Assembly: GCA_023381895.1 (NCBI GenBank)
Contig: JAMCTA010000119.1
Coordinates: 1-9,978, forward strand
DNA: 9,978 nucleotides
Reading direction: 5' to 3'
Origin: Chloroflexota bacterium
Lineage (GTDB): Bacteria > Chloroflexota > UBA4733
A program made the translations under genes and the position numbers. Every line of letters begins with the position of its first letter. The stretch's first letter is position 1. Positions 1 through 5,791 of the stretch are shown piece by piece. The notes below the pieces were generated by a model that was not told the DNA's origin, made no database searches, and worked only from the letters and a program-made list of their open reading frames with translations.

Positions 1-484
1 GGCGGCTCGTCGTATCGGGGTCACCAGTGTGACCTTTTTGGGGGAGCGGGACGGGGAGTTCGAGCCCAGCCTGGAGAACCGCGAGCGCATCGCCCGCATT
101 ATTCGCGAGCTGCGCCCGGACATCCTCATGGTGCACGATCCCTGGCGGCGCTACCAGCTCCATCCCGACCACCGTGGCGTTGGGATCTGCACACTTGATG
201 CAATGGTCGCCGCCAGAGATCACCTATTCTTCCCTCACCTCTATCAAAATGGGCTCATGCCCCATACCGTGCCGGAGATCATGCTTTACGCTACGGACGA
301 TGCCAACGCCTGGGCAGACGTTTCTGGGAGCTTCTCCAGGAAGTTGTACGCTTTGAGGGCCCACGAAAGTCAGGTTGGCCACATTCCGAATCTGGAAGAG
401 ACGCTGCGGGAGAGAGCCCGACTGGTGGGGCAGAGCCACGGGCTCGAACTCGCTGAGGAGTTTCACCGAATAGAGCAGAAGTAG
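1..484 (+). CDS. PIG-L/LmbE family deacetylase, C-terminal part (5' end outside window)
   Basis: The reading frame is open from base 2 with no start needed, so this is the C-terminal portion (about 160 residues) of a longer gene. The visible protein begins AARRIGVTSVTFLGERDGEF, which matches the middle of PIG-L/LmbE zinc-dependent N-acetylglucosaminyl deacetylases (MshB, BshB and LmbE relatives). It continues with a 'LRPDILMVHDP' strand and an HPDH motif (bases 161-172), where the family places a zinc-ligand histidine, and ends with the typical 'KLYALRAHESQ' helix. The N-terminal AHPDD metal motif would lie upstream and cannot be checked. Family members remove acetyl groups from GlcNAc-type sugars, often in thiol or glycolipid synthesis; the substrate here is unknown. 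An internal ATG or GTG start (for example GTG at 29) is unlikely because homology extends upstream to the window edge. Confidence 0.88.
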   Translation, partial: AARRIGVTSVTFLGERDGEFEPSLENRERIARIIRELRPDILMVHDPWRRYQLHPDHRGVGICTLDAMVAARDHLFFPHLYQNGLMPHTVPEIMLYATDDANAWADVSGSFSRKLYALRAHESQVGHIPNLEETLRERARLVGQSHGLELAEEFHRIEQK

Positions 485-495
485 GCGGCGGGTTC

Positions 496-524
496 TTTTC
501 ATGATCGATGATGTCCGGTACCAT
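496..524 (+). promoter_or_regulatory. weak candidate promoter upstream of the zinc-ribbon gene
   Basis: TTTTCA (496-501) and TACCAT (519-524) each match the sigma-70 -35 and -10 hexamers at four of six positions, with a 17-base spacer. They lie in the 88-base gap between the deacetylase and the zinc-ribbon gene. A match of this quality occurs often by chance, and read-through from the upstream gene is an equally good explanation. Confidence 0.2.
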
Positions 525-573
525 GATGCAATGAACTCCCCGTCCTACCAATGCCGTTAGTGAGAGTCGAGCC

Positions 574-1275
574 GTGAAGAAGATCGATCTGTTGCGGAAC
601 CTTCAAGAGTTGGATAGTGCTTTGGACCAGATCCACCAGGAACTGGAGGAGTGCCGTGTCCTGCTCGGCGACGATGGCGAACTCGTGCCGCTCCGACAGG
701 ATCTAGAGACGGCCCGCAAACAGCTCCATGGCCTTCAGGAGGAGGGCAAGGCTCTGGACGACAAAATCGAGAGCCGTTCTGCCAAGCGAAAAGCCGATGA
801 GAAGAAGCTGTATGACGGGTCAATCAAGAATCCCAAAGATCTAGGCAGCCTGTCCCAGGAAGTGGATATGGAGAAGCAGCAGATAAGCCACCTGGAGGAC
901 CAGGCGCTGCTGAATATGGAGGCCCTGGAGATCGCTTCTGCCGTGGAGTCGGCCGCGGCGAGGGAGCTTGCCGCTAGAGAGCAGGAATGGAGGGCCGAGC
1001 AGGCGGCACTCGAAGCCCGGAGTGCGGCGCTCACAGCCCGAGAGGCGGATTTGGGCGGGCGTCGTCAGGAAACCGCTTCACAGCTTGATGAGACCACTCT
1101 CAGAAACTATGACCGGATTCGTCGAATGCGTGGTGGAGTGGCCGTGGCTCCTATCGAGCGTGGCGCCTGCCAGGGGTGTCGAGTCAGCCTCTCGTCTATC
1201 GTGACGCAGCGCGTCCGATCTTCGGATGAGTTGGTCATGTGTCAGAGCTGCGGGAGGATCCTGTTCTTGCCGTAG
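574..1275 (+). CDS. coiled-coil protein with C-terminal C4 zinc ribbon (CT398/zf-RING_7 type)
   Basis: The 233-residue protein is almost entirely charged, Leu/Ala/Glu-rich helix from residue 1 to about 180, predicted to form a long coiled-coil hairpin. It contains the family's conserved central motif 'LYDGSIKNPKDLGSL'. It ends in a zinc ribbon with CxxC pairs at C199/C202 (CQGC) and C223/C226 (CQSC). This architecture matches the CT398-like family with the zf-RING_7 C4 zinc ribbon. The molecular role of the family is poorly defined, with suggestions of a link to nucleic acid or secretion factors, so no function is assigned. The start is GTG 574, preceded by a modest GAGAG (562-566) seven bases upstream. 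It may be co-transcribed with the deacetylase gene; a terminator follows 44 bases after the stop. Confidence 0.9.
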   Translation: MKKIDLLRNLQELDSALDQIHQELEECRVLLGDDGELVPLRQDLETARKQLHGLQEEGKALDDKIESRSAKRKADEKKLYDGSIKNPKDLGSLSQEVDMEKQQISHLEDQALLNMEALEIASAVESAAARELAAREQEWRAEQAALEARSAALTAREADLGGRRQETASQLDETTLRNYDRIRRMRGGVAVAPIERGACQGCRVSLSSIVTQRVRSSDELVMCQSCGRILFLP

Positions 1276-1319
1276 CTCGGCGCCACGGGCGCGGTCTGCG
1301 GACTAGTTGGCTCTTCTGG

Positions 1320-1355
1320 GGGGCTGGATATCTTGGGTATCCAGCCCCATTTTTT
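1320..1355 (+). terminator. rho-independent terminator after the zinc-ribbon gene
   Basis: GGGGCTGGATA (1320-1330) pairs perfectly with TATCCAGCCCC (1338-1348), giving an 11-bp stem with a 7-base loop, followed at once by A and six Ts (1350-1355). This is a classic intrinsic terminator on the + strand. It separates the upstream two-gene unit from the cell-division cluster. Confidence 0.93.
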
Positions 1356-1401
1356 GGCGCTCTTCACGGCGCGGCGTGCTTCGACGCGAGAACGGTCGCG
1401 A

Positions 1402-1435
1402 GTAGGGGCCGGCGGCCCTGCCGGCCCGCTCCTAC
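1402..1435. repeat. GC-rich imperfect palindrome, possible dispersed repeat copy
   Basis: GTAG (1402-1405) pairs with CTAC (1432-1435), and GGGCCGGC (1406-1413) pairs with GCCGGCCC (1420-1427), with a 6-base loop (1414-1419) and a 4-base bulge (1428-1431). There is no T-run, so it is not an intrinsic terminator. Short GTAGGGGC... palindromes are common intergenic repeats in some Chloroflexota and cyanobacterial genomes. Whether this one recurs in this genome cannot be seen from a single window. Confidence 0.5.
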
Positions 1436-1452
1436 CCTGCTCCTCGACAGAA

Positions 1453-1534
1453 CGGTCCCACGTGCAACCCTTCCGCGGGCTACCTCTGGGAGTCTCTCTG
1501 CGCTCTTCCTCCCGTTATGGAGGAAAAGGGACCG
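1453..1534. repeat. nested inverted repeat in the mraZ upstream region
   Basis: CGGTCCC (1453-1459) is exactly complementary to GGGACCG (1528-1534). Inside it, TTCCTCC (1506-1512) pairs with GGAGGAA (1519-1525) across a 6-base loop. The two helices could close one structured element of about 80 bases. It lies between the terminator and the mraZ promoter, so no clear + strand transcript covers it. It may be a structured remnant, a protein-binding region or chance. Confidence 0.3.
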
Positions 1535-1568
1535 GCCAAGATGGATCTAGAAAGTTGCCCAAAAACCC

Positions 1569-1597
1569 TTGAAATAGGGGGGCTCAGTGGGTACAAT
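1569..1597 (+). promoter_or_regulatory. sigma-70 type promoter of the mraZ-led cluster
   Basis: TTGAAA (1569-1574) and TACAAT (1592-1597) each match the consensus hexamers at five of six positions, and the spacer is exactly 17 bases. The predicted transcription start is about base 1604, giving an untranslated leader of roughly 78 bases before the TTG start of mraZ. It is the only strong promoter I see for the eight-gene cluster, and it lies immediately upstream of the GTGG repeats. Confidence 0.8.
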
Positions 1598-1607
1598 TGG
1601 CGCTGTT

Positions 1608-1647
1608 GTGGATAAAAGTGGGGATAAGTGGGGGATATGTGGAAAAC
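1608..1647 (+). promoter_or_regulatory. MraZ operator: four GTGG direct repeats (10/10/11-base spacing)
   Basis: GTGG occurs at 1608, 1618, 1628 and 1639, each followed by an A-rich half-turn (GTGGATAAAA, GTGGGGATAA, GTGGGGGATAT, GTGGAAAAC). Known MraZ operators consist of three or four (G)TGG repeats with about one helical turn between them, located just downstream of the mraZ promoter, where ring-shaped MraZ represses its own operon. The repeats begin a few bases after the predicted transcription start, which fits repression by blocking initiation or early elongation. TGTGGATAA (1607-1615) is also the exact reverse complement of the DnaA-box consensus TTATCCACA, so DnaA binding is an alternative or additional possibility. 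Confidence 0.82.
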
Positions 1648-1670
1648 TCCCTCACGAGAGCCCAGCCTGC

Positions 1671-1675
1671 AGGAG
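1671..1675 (+). promoter_or_regulatory. ribosome binding site that decides the mraZ start
   Basis: AGGAG at 1671-1675 lies six bases upstream of TTG 1682. The upstream in-frame starts GTG 1628 and ATG 1637 have no comparable Shine-Dalgarno sequence, which favours the TTG start. Confidence 0.75.
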
Positions 1676-1681
1676 CCAGAT

Positions 1682-2113
1682 TTGTTTCTCGGCGAGTTTC
1701 AGCACACCATCGATGACAAGGGCAGACTCGCGATTCCCGCTAAGTTCCGCCCTCTGCTCAATGATGGCCTGGTAATTACGCGCGGCCTGGAAAAGTGCCT
1801 GTATGTTTGGACGCTGGACGAGTGGCGTGAGTTGTCGCAGAAGCTCGGTCAGCTGCCAATGATGCAGAGTGATGCACGCAGGGTCGCCAGGCACTTCTTC
1901 TCCGGGGCTGTCGATACCAGGCTGGACAAACTCGGCCGGGCTGTCATCCCTCAATTTCTCAGGGAGTACGCTGGGTTGAGCGACGAGGTCGTGGTACTGG
2001 GTGTGCACACCCGCATTGAGATCTGGGCCAAGGACGGATGGGACTCAGAGCGCGCGATAGCGGAGGAACAAAGTGCAACTCTCGCCGAGCATCTCGCCGG
2101 TCTGGGCATCTAG
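1682..2113 (+). CDS. mraZ: transcriptional regulator MraZ
   Basis: MraZ is the AbrB-like DNA-binding repressor that heads the dcw cluster and binds its own promoter. The protein read from TTG 1682 is 143 residues, the usual family size, and begins (M)FLGEFQHTIDDKGR, matching the conserved MraZ N terminus. Both SpoVT/AbrB-like half-domains carry the DxxxR signature: DDKGR with IPAKFR near the N terminus, and DKLGR with VIPQFLREYAGL in the second half. The frame is also open upstream, with GTG 1628 and ATG 1637 as alternative starts. These lie inside the operator repeats and have no ribosome site, whereas TTG 1682 has AGGAG (1671-1675) six bases upstream. rsmH follows 32 bases after the stop, as in most bacteria. 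Autoregulation through the repeats at 1608-1647 is likely. Confidence 0.95.
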   Translation: MFLGEFQHTIDDKGRLAIPAKFRPLLNDGLVITRGLEKCLYVWTLDEWRELSQKLGQLPMMQSDARRVARHFFSGAVDTRLDKLGRAVIPQFLREYAGLSDEVVVLGVHTRIEIWAKDGWDSERAIAEEQSATLAEHLAGLGI

Positions 2114-2145
2114 GTGAGGCGCTCCCTAGCCGATCCGGTGTGACG

Positions 2146-3078
2146 ATGTCTACCCAGCACACTCCGGTTCTCTTTGCGGAGGCTATCGAGTCCCTGCTAC
2201 CCATGGATGGGGCTCGCTACGTTGACTGCACCGTCGGTGCCGGCGGTCACGCGGCGGCGTTGCTGGATGCAGCCGGCCCTCGGGCGCGACTGCTCGGCCT
2301 CGACGCTGATCCTGACGACCTTGCAGTGGCGCTGCAGTCGCTGGCCGGTTTCGGTGAGCGAGTGAGATTGGTTAACGCCAACTTTCGTAATCTGGCCGAG
2401 GTGGCCGATTCCGAACAGTTTGTTCCCGTGGATGGCGTGCTCTTCGATCTAGGCATGTCATCAATCCAGTTGGAAGGATCGTCGAGAGGGTTCTCGTTCC
2501 AGCGAGATGCACCGCTGGACATGCGGTTCGACCCGCGGCAGCCGACGACCGCGGCGGATATCGTGAACGGTGCCGGAGAAGCGGAGTTGAGGAAAATGCT
2601 GTACGAGTACGGCAACGAGCGCAACGCTCCCAGAGTTGCCCGTGCCATCGTGAAGCGGCGAGGCGCGAAGAGGATCGAGACTACTAAGGAACTCTCCGAT
2701 CTGGTGATTAGCGTTCTCGGACCTCGCAGGGAAGGCATCCATTCGGCGACCAAGACTTTCCAGGCTCTAAGGATCGCTGTGAACGAGGAGTTGGAGAGCT
2801 TGAGAGAGGCCCTTCCTCAGGCCTTGAGCATCTTGAGTAAGGGCGGCAGATTGTCCGTGATCTCATTTCACTCACTCGAAGACCGCATCGTCAAGGAGTT
2901 CATGCGGTACGAGGCTTCTACCTGCATTTGCCCACCTGGATTGCCAGTCTGTGTGTGTGGGAAGCACGCGACCCTCAAGCTTATTCATCGAAAGCCGATC
3001 ACTCCCCGTCCAGAGGAGTTGCGGCTTAACCCGAGGGCTCGCAGCGCGAAGCTGCGGGTCGCTGAAAAGATCGGCTGA
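2146..3078 (+). CDS. rsmH: 16S rRNA (cytosine(1402)-N(4))-methyltransferase RsmH (MraW)
   Basis: RsmH transfers a methyl group from S-adenosylmethionine to N4 of C1402 in the 16S rRNA P site. The 310-residue protein, a standard length, starts MSTQHTPVLFAEA, the family's N-terminal HTPVL motif. The SAM-binding loop DCTVGAGGH spans residues 27-35, followed by LLGLDADPDDL. Next come FDLGMSSIQLE (the D101 region), RGFSFQRDAPLDMRFD, YGNERNAPRVARAIV, TKTFQALRIAVNEEL and LSVISFHSLEDRIVK, all family hallmarks in order. A Cys-rich CICPPGLPVCVC stretch near the C terminus is also common in the family. The frame is open further upstream into mraZ, but ATG 2146 fits the family start; GTG 2140 is possible. 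No strong ribosome site is seen, so translation may be coupled to mraZ, 32 bases upstream. Confidence 0.97.
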   Translation: MSTQHTPVLFAEAIESLLPMDGARYVDCTVGAGGHAAALLDAAGPRARLLGLDADPDDLAVALQSLAGFGERVRLVNANFRNLAEVADSEQFVPVDGVLFDLGMSSIQLEGSSRGFSFQRDAPLDMRFDPRQPTTAADIVNGAGEAELRKMLYEYGNERNAPRVARAIVKRRGAKRIETTKELSDLVISVLGPRREGIHSATKTFQALRIAVNEELESLREALPQALSILSKGGRLSVISFHSLEDRIVKEFMRYEASTCICPPGLPVCVCGKHATLKLIHRKPITPRPEELRLNPRARSAKLRVAEKIG

Positions 3079-3084
3079 GAGACT

Positions 3085-3104
3085 TGAGACACCATGAGAC
3101 ACCA
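3085..3104 (+). repeat. perfect 10-bp tandem duplication between rsmH and ftsL
   Basis: TGAGACACCA occurs twice in direct succession (3085-3094 and 3095-3104) in the 46-base gap just upstream of the ftsL ribosome site. It looks like a small slippage duplication; no regulatory role is evident. Confidence 0.7.
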
Positions 3105-3124
3105 GTAGGCAGGGAGGCATAAAT

Positions 3125-3625
3125 ATGGCTGTCGCTGAGCTTCCTTCCAGAGCAGTTGCCCTGCCGCGTTCGAGCGGCAAGAGCGTCGCCAGACGGGAAA
3201 CCACGAGCTATATTGCCTGGATCCCGCTTCTGGGGATCCTGATCGGCATAGCCAGCCTCTTATACCTTGCCCAGACGAGCGCGGTTGCCAACACTGGCTA
3301 CAGTATCCAGCAGCTGCAGGTTCAGGAGAGCAATTGGGAGATGCGCAACGAGCAGCTATCTCTCGAATTGGACAAGGCCAGGGCGCTGTCGGTTATCGAG
3401 ACCCAGGCCAAAGAGCGGCTTCTGATGGTGCCGGCTACCGATCCCATCTACCTGAAGGCTGCGCCGATAGATGCCGGGGCGCGTGCCACTACCAGCAGCC
3501 GTGGGGCTTCCGCCAGTGCGCCGATTTTGGAGAAGACTGCTCCTTCGAACAACGACCCATTCGCCCCGGTTCGATCCTCATTGTCGGTATTGCTGGATCC
3601 CCACCTCCGGCCACCCCAGCGTTAG
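3125..3625 (+). CDS. ftsL: FtsL/DivIC-like cell-division protein with a long C-terminal tail
   Basis: This is a 166-residue bitopic membrane protein in the ftsL position between rsmH and the septal PBP. A basic cytoplasmic N terminus (to about residue 28) precedes one transmembrane helix (about residues 29-49, YIAWIPLLGILIGIASLLYL). A heptad-like extracytoplasmic coiled coil follows (about 59-98, GYSIQQLQVQESNWEMRNEQ onward), ending in 'ETQAKERLLMVPA', like the 'A...LGM' end of FtsL/DivIC proteins. These proteins form the FtsQLB (DivIB-FtsL-DivIC) scaffold that activates FtsW-FtsI. The last 60 or so residues are an Ala/Ser/Pro-rich low-complexity tail, longer than usual for FtsL. The start is well supported: AGGGAGG (3111-3117) sits seven bases before ATG 3125. 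Sequence conservation in this family is weak, so the call rests on topology, coiled coil and position. Confidence 0.8.
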   Translation: MAVAELPSRAVALPRSSGKSVARRETTSYIAWIPLLGILIGIASLLYLAQTSAVANTGYSIQQLQVQESNWEMRNEQLSLELDKARALSVIETQAKERLLMVPATDPIYLKAAPIDAGARATTSSRGASASAPILEKTAPSNNDPFAPVRSSLSVLLDPHLRPPQR

Positions 3626-3700
3626 TCAGTAACACGCGGCCGCGGACATGGGCACGCCCGTTTCTGCAGCCGCGCTTTTTGGCAGGCCAGCCACGACAAG

Positions 3701-5743
3701 ATGGCGCTGCAGACGAGGCAGAATTTGGCAGGCAAGGCCTTAGCAACGGGAGCACGATACCAGCAGTGGCGCCTCGCACTGCTGTCTGCCATCTTCGCGG
3801 CTAGCGCAATAGGGCTGCTCTATCGGGTCTACACTTATCAAGTGGTCGATTACCAGCGATACCAGAGCCTGGCTCAGGACGAGCATGACTTCAAGAAAGA
3901 AATAGTGCCGCGTAGGGGTGACATCCTCGATCGCACCGGCAACCCCCTCGCCGTTAGTGTCATGTATCAGAGCCTTTATGCCTACCCACCACGCGTCAAG
4001 GATATCAACGGAACGGCCGAGAAGCTTGCGCCGCTACTGGGAGAGACGAAGGACTCGATCGTATCGGATCTTCAATCCTCCAAGTCCGTGGTGTTACTCA
4101 AATCCAAGTTGCCGGCTGACGTCAGCACGAAAATTGCCAGTCTGGGACTTCCGGGGACCATCCTCATGGAGGAGCCTTTCAGGGGCTACCCAGAAGGCAA
4201 CATCGCACCGCAAATACTCGGTTTCGTCGGCAAGGACTTCCAGGGTCTAGCCGGCCTGGAGCTATCCCTGGACCGGGATCTGCGGGGCGTTCCTGGCGTC
4301 CTGAACGCCGAGAGAGACACCAGTGGGGACGTGATTGCCATCGGCAAAACGGTGGAGGTGCCGCCCAAGGACGGATCTGACGCTATATTGACCATTGACC
4401 GCTACATCCAGAGGATGGCGGAGCAGCAGCTTGCCGAGGGCATAAAGAAATACAAGGCCAAGGGCGGGTTCATTATCATTATGGATCCGAAGACCGGGGG
4501 CATCCTGGCCGCAGCGACGCAGCCCACTTACGACCTCACGGCCGACGAGATCTACGACCCGTCGAAGGAGTCCCTGTACAAGTCGACCATCGCTACCGAC
4601 GCATACGAGCCTGGGTCGGTCATGAAGCTCGTGACAATGTCAGGCGGCCTGGAGGAGAAGTTGATAACACCGGACACGGCGATCATCGACAACGGCTCGG
4701 TCATGGTCGATGGAGTGCGTATCCACAATTGGGACTACTCCGGGCCAGGACGAGAGACCATGACGCAGGTGCTGATCAATTCTGCCAACGTTGGAGCGCA
4801 GTACGTTTCCGGGCTCCTCGGCCCCGAGCGCTTCTACCACTACGTTAATGCTTTCGGCTTTGGCCAGGTCACGGGGATAGAGCTTCCTGGCGAGTCCTCC
4901 GGCCACGTTCGAACACCGAGCGACCCCGCGTGGACCCGGATTGATCTCGCCACCAATGCATTCGGTCAGGGCATCGCCGTGACGCCACTTCAGATGATCA
5001 CGGCCGTCGCGGCCATAGCCAACGGTGGTGTTCTCCCGAAACCCATGATCGTCAAGGCTTATCGGGATGGGAACTCGATGCGGGAGGTTCCTCCCGTCAT
5101 GGTGAGACGCGTGATATCCCCTGAGACAGCGAAGACTCTGACGGGTATGATGATACACGTGGTCGAGGACAACTCCCTTAAGCTATCGGTCGTCCCGGGC
5201 TACAAGATAGCGGGGAAGACCGGAACCGCCGATCTTCCGATAGCGACCGGTTACAACCTCGCCAGTACGTACGCCTCCATGATAGGCTTCGCGCCCGCGT
5301 ACGATCCCAAGTGGCTGATGCTGATCAGGATCGATGACGCACCGGCTCTTTACGGAGGGCAGACCGCATCCCCTATGTTTAAGCTAGTGGCCGAGAAACT
5401 GTTCAACTACATGGGAATACCCCCCACAGAGCCGGTCCCGCCCAGGCCGGCGCCGACGGAAGTGTCTAAGCTGGCCACGCCCTCAGCCCCAGCCGCGCCA
5501 GCGAAGCCTGCTGCTACAACCGCACCGGCGAAGCCTGCTGCTACACCCGCACCAGCCGGGAACGTACGCACAGTCCCGAAGGAGCCGGCGGCTACGAATG
5601 TCCCGAGCACGACCACGACTGTCCATCCTACCGTCACAACCGTCCATCCGACGATCACGTCCCCCTCTCCGACGGTCGGACCTACCCGCCCGGTCGCTCC
5701 GACAAAACCTGTGTCCACTCCCGTGCCAACCCGCACTCGCTGA
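3701..5743 (+). CDS. ftsI: class B penicillin-binding protein, septal transpeptidase FtsI (PBP3-like)
   Basis: This 680-residue DD-transpeptidase cross-links septal peptidoglycan together with FtsW. A single membrane anchor lies at about residues 24-48 (LALLSAIFAASAIGLLYRVY), followed by the class B dimerisation-domain motif RRGDILDRTGNPLAVSV. The catalytic domain carries all three active-site motifs: SxxK as S306-V-M-K309 (in EPGSVMK), SxN as S361-A-N363, and KTG at K506-T-G508 (YKIAGKTGTAD). The fold ends near residue 574, and the last 105 residues form a Pro/Ala/Thr/Val-rich tail with internal repeats; no PASTA domain is visible. The gap from ftsL is 75 bases and ATG 3701 has no clear ribosome site (GGCAGG is 14 bases away), so initiation strength is uncertain. 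It could be called Spo-type PBP2 by similarity, but its place beside ftsL, murF and ftsW favours FtsI. Confidence 0.94.
   Translation: MALQTRQNLAGKALATGARYQQWRLALLSAIFAASAIGLLYRVYTYQVVDYQRYQSLAQDEHDFKKEIVPRRGDILDRTGNPLAVSVMYQSLYAYPPRVKDINGTAEKLAPLLGETKDSIVSDLQSSKSVVLLKSKLPADVSTKIASLGLPGTILMEEPFRGYPEGNIAPQILGFVGKDFQGLAGLELSLDRDLRGVPGVLNAERDTSGDVIAIGKTVEVPPKDGSDAILTIDRYIQRMAEQQLAEGIKKYKAKGGFIIIMDPKTGGILAAATQPTYDLTADEIYDPSKESLYKSTIATDAYEPGSVMKLVTMSGGLEEKLITPDTAIIDNGSVMVDGVRIHNWDYSGPGRETMTQVLINSANVGAQYVSGLLGPERFYHYVNAFGFGQVTGIELPGESSGHVRTPSDPAWTRIDLATNAFGQGIAVTPLQMITAVAAIANGGVLPKPMIVKAYRDGNSMREVPPVMVRRVISPETAKTLTGMMIHVVEDNSLKLSVVPGYKIAGKTGTADLPIATGYNLASTYASMIGFAPAYDPKWLMLIRIDDAPALYGGQTASPMFKLVAEKLFNYMGIPPTEPVPPRPAPTEVSKLATPSAPAAPAKPAATTAPAKPAATPAPAGNVRTVPKEPAATNVPSTTTTVHPTVTTVHPTITSPSPTVGPTRPVAPTKPVSTPVPTRTR
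5495..5547 (+). repeat. 27-bp in-frame tandem repeat in the ftsI tail
   Basis: The 18-base core GCGAAGCCTGCTGCTACA is identical at 5501-5518 and 5528-5545, so the period is 27 bases (nine codons, encoding APAKPAATT then APAKPAATP). A second in-frame repeat with a 21-base period (TVHPTVT/TVHPTIT) follows at about 5618-5659. Confidence 0.8.
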
Positions 5744-5791
5744 GTTGGAGATGGAAAGTTGTCACTCGGACCCGAAAGAAAGCCGGTAGCC

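Noticed and set aside
1440..1534. T-box leader on the minus strand (reverse complement contains GTGGGACCG, near the T-box GUGGNACCG core)
   Set aside because: The rest of the T-box consensus and a following terminator are not clear, and no minus-strand gene lies downstream; the next gene in that direction is convergent.
1276..1627. RNase P RNA or another known RNA gene in the long gap after the zinc-ribbon gene
   Set aside because: The conserved RNase P RNA segments (GAGGAAAGTCCGGGC-like start and ACAGAA-type end) are not present in order, and a terminator, promoter and operator account for much of the gap.
3094..3108. Four-codon mini-ORF (ATG AGA CAC CAG TAG) just before the ftsL ribosome site
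   Set aside because: It arises from the 10-bp tandem repeat and has no ribosome site; no attenuator hairpins surround it.
3334..3804. Alternative-frame open frame overlapping ftsL and the ftsI start
   Set aside because: It shows no family features and overlaps two well-supported genes; FtsL and FtsI topology is intact in their own frames.
5751..5789. Twelve-codon ORF (ATG 5751) between ftsI and murF
   Set aside because: It has weak context and is explained by the spacer before murF; nothing supports a leader-peptide role.
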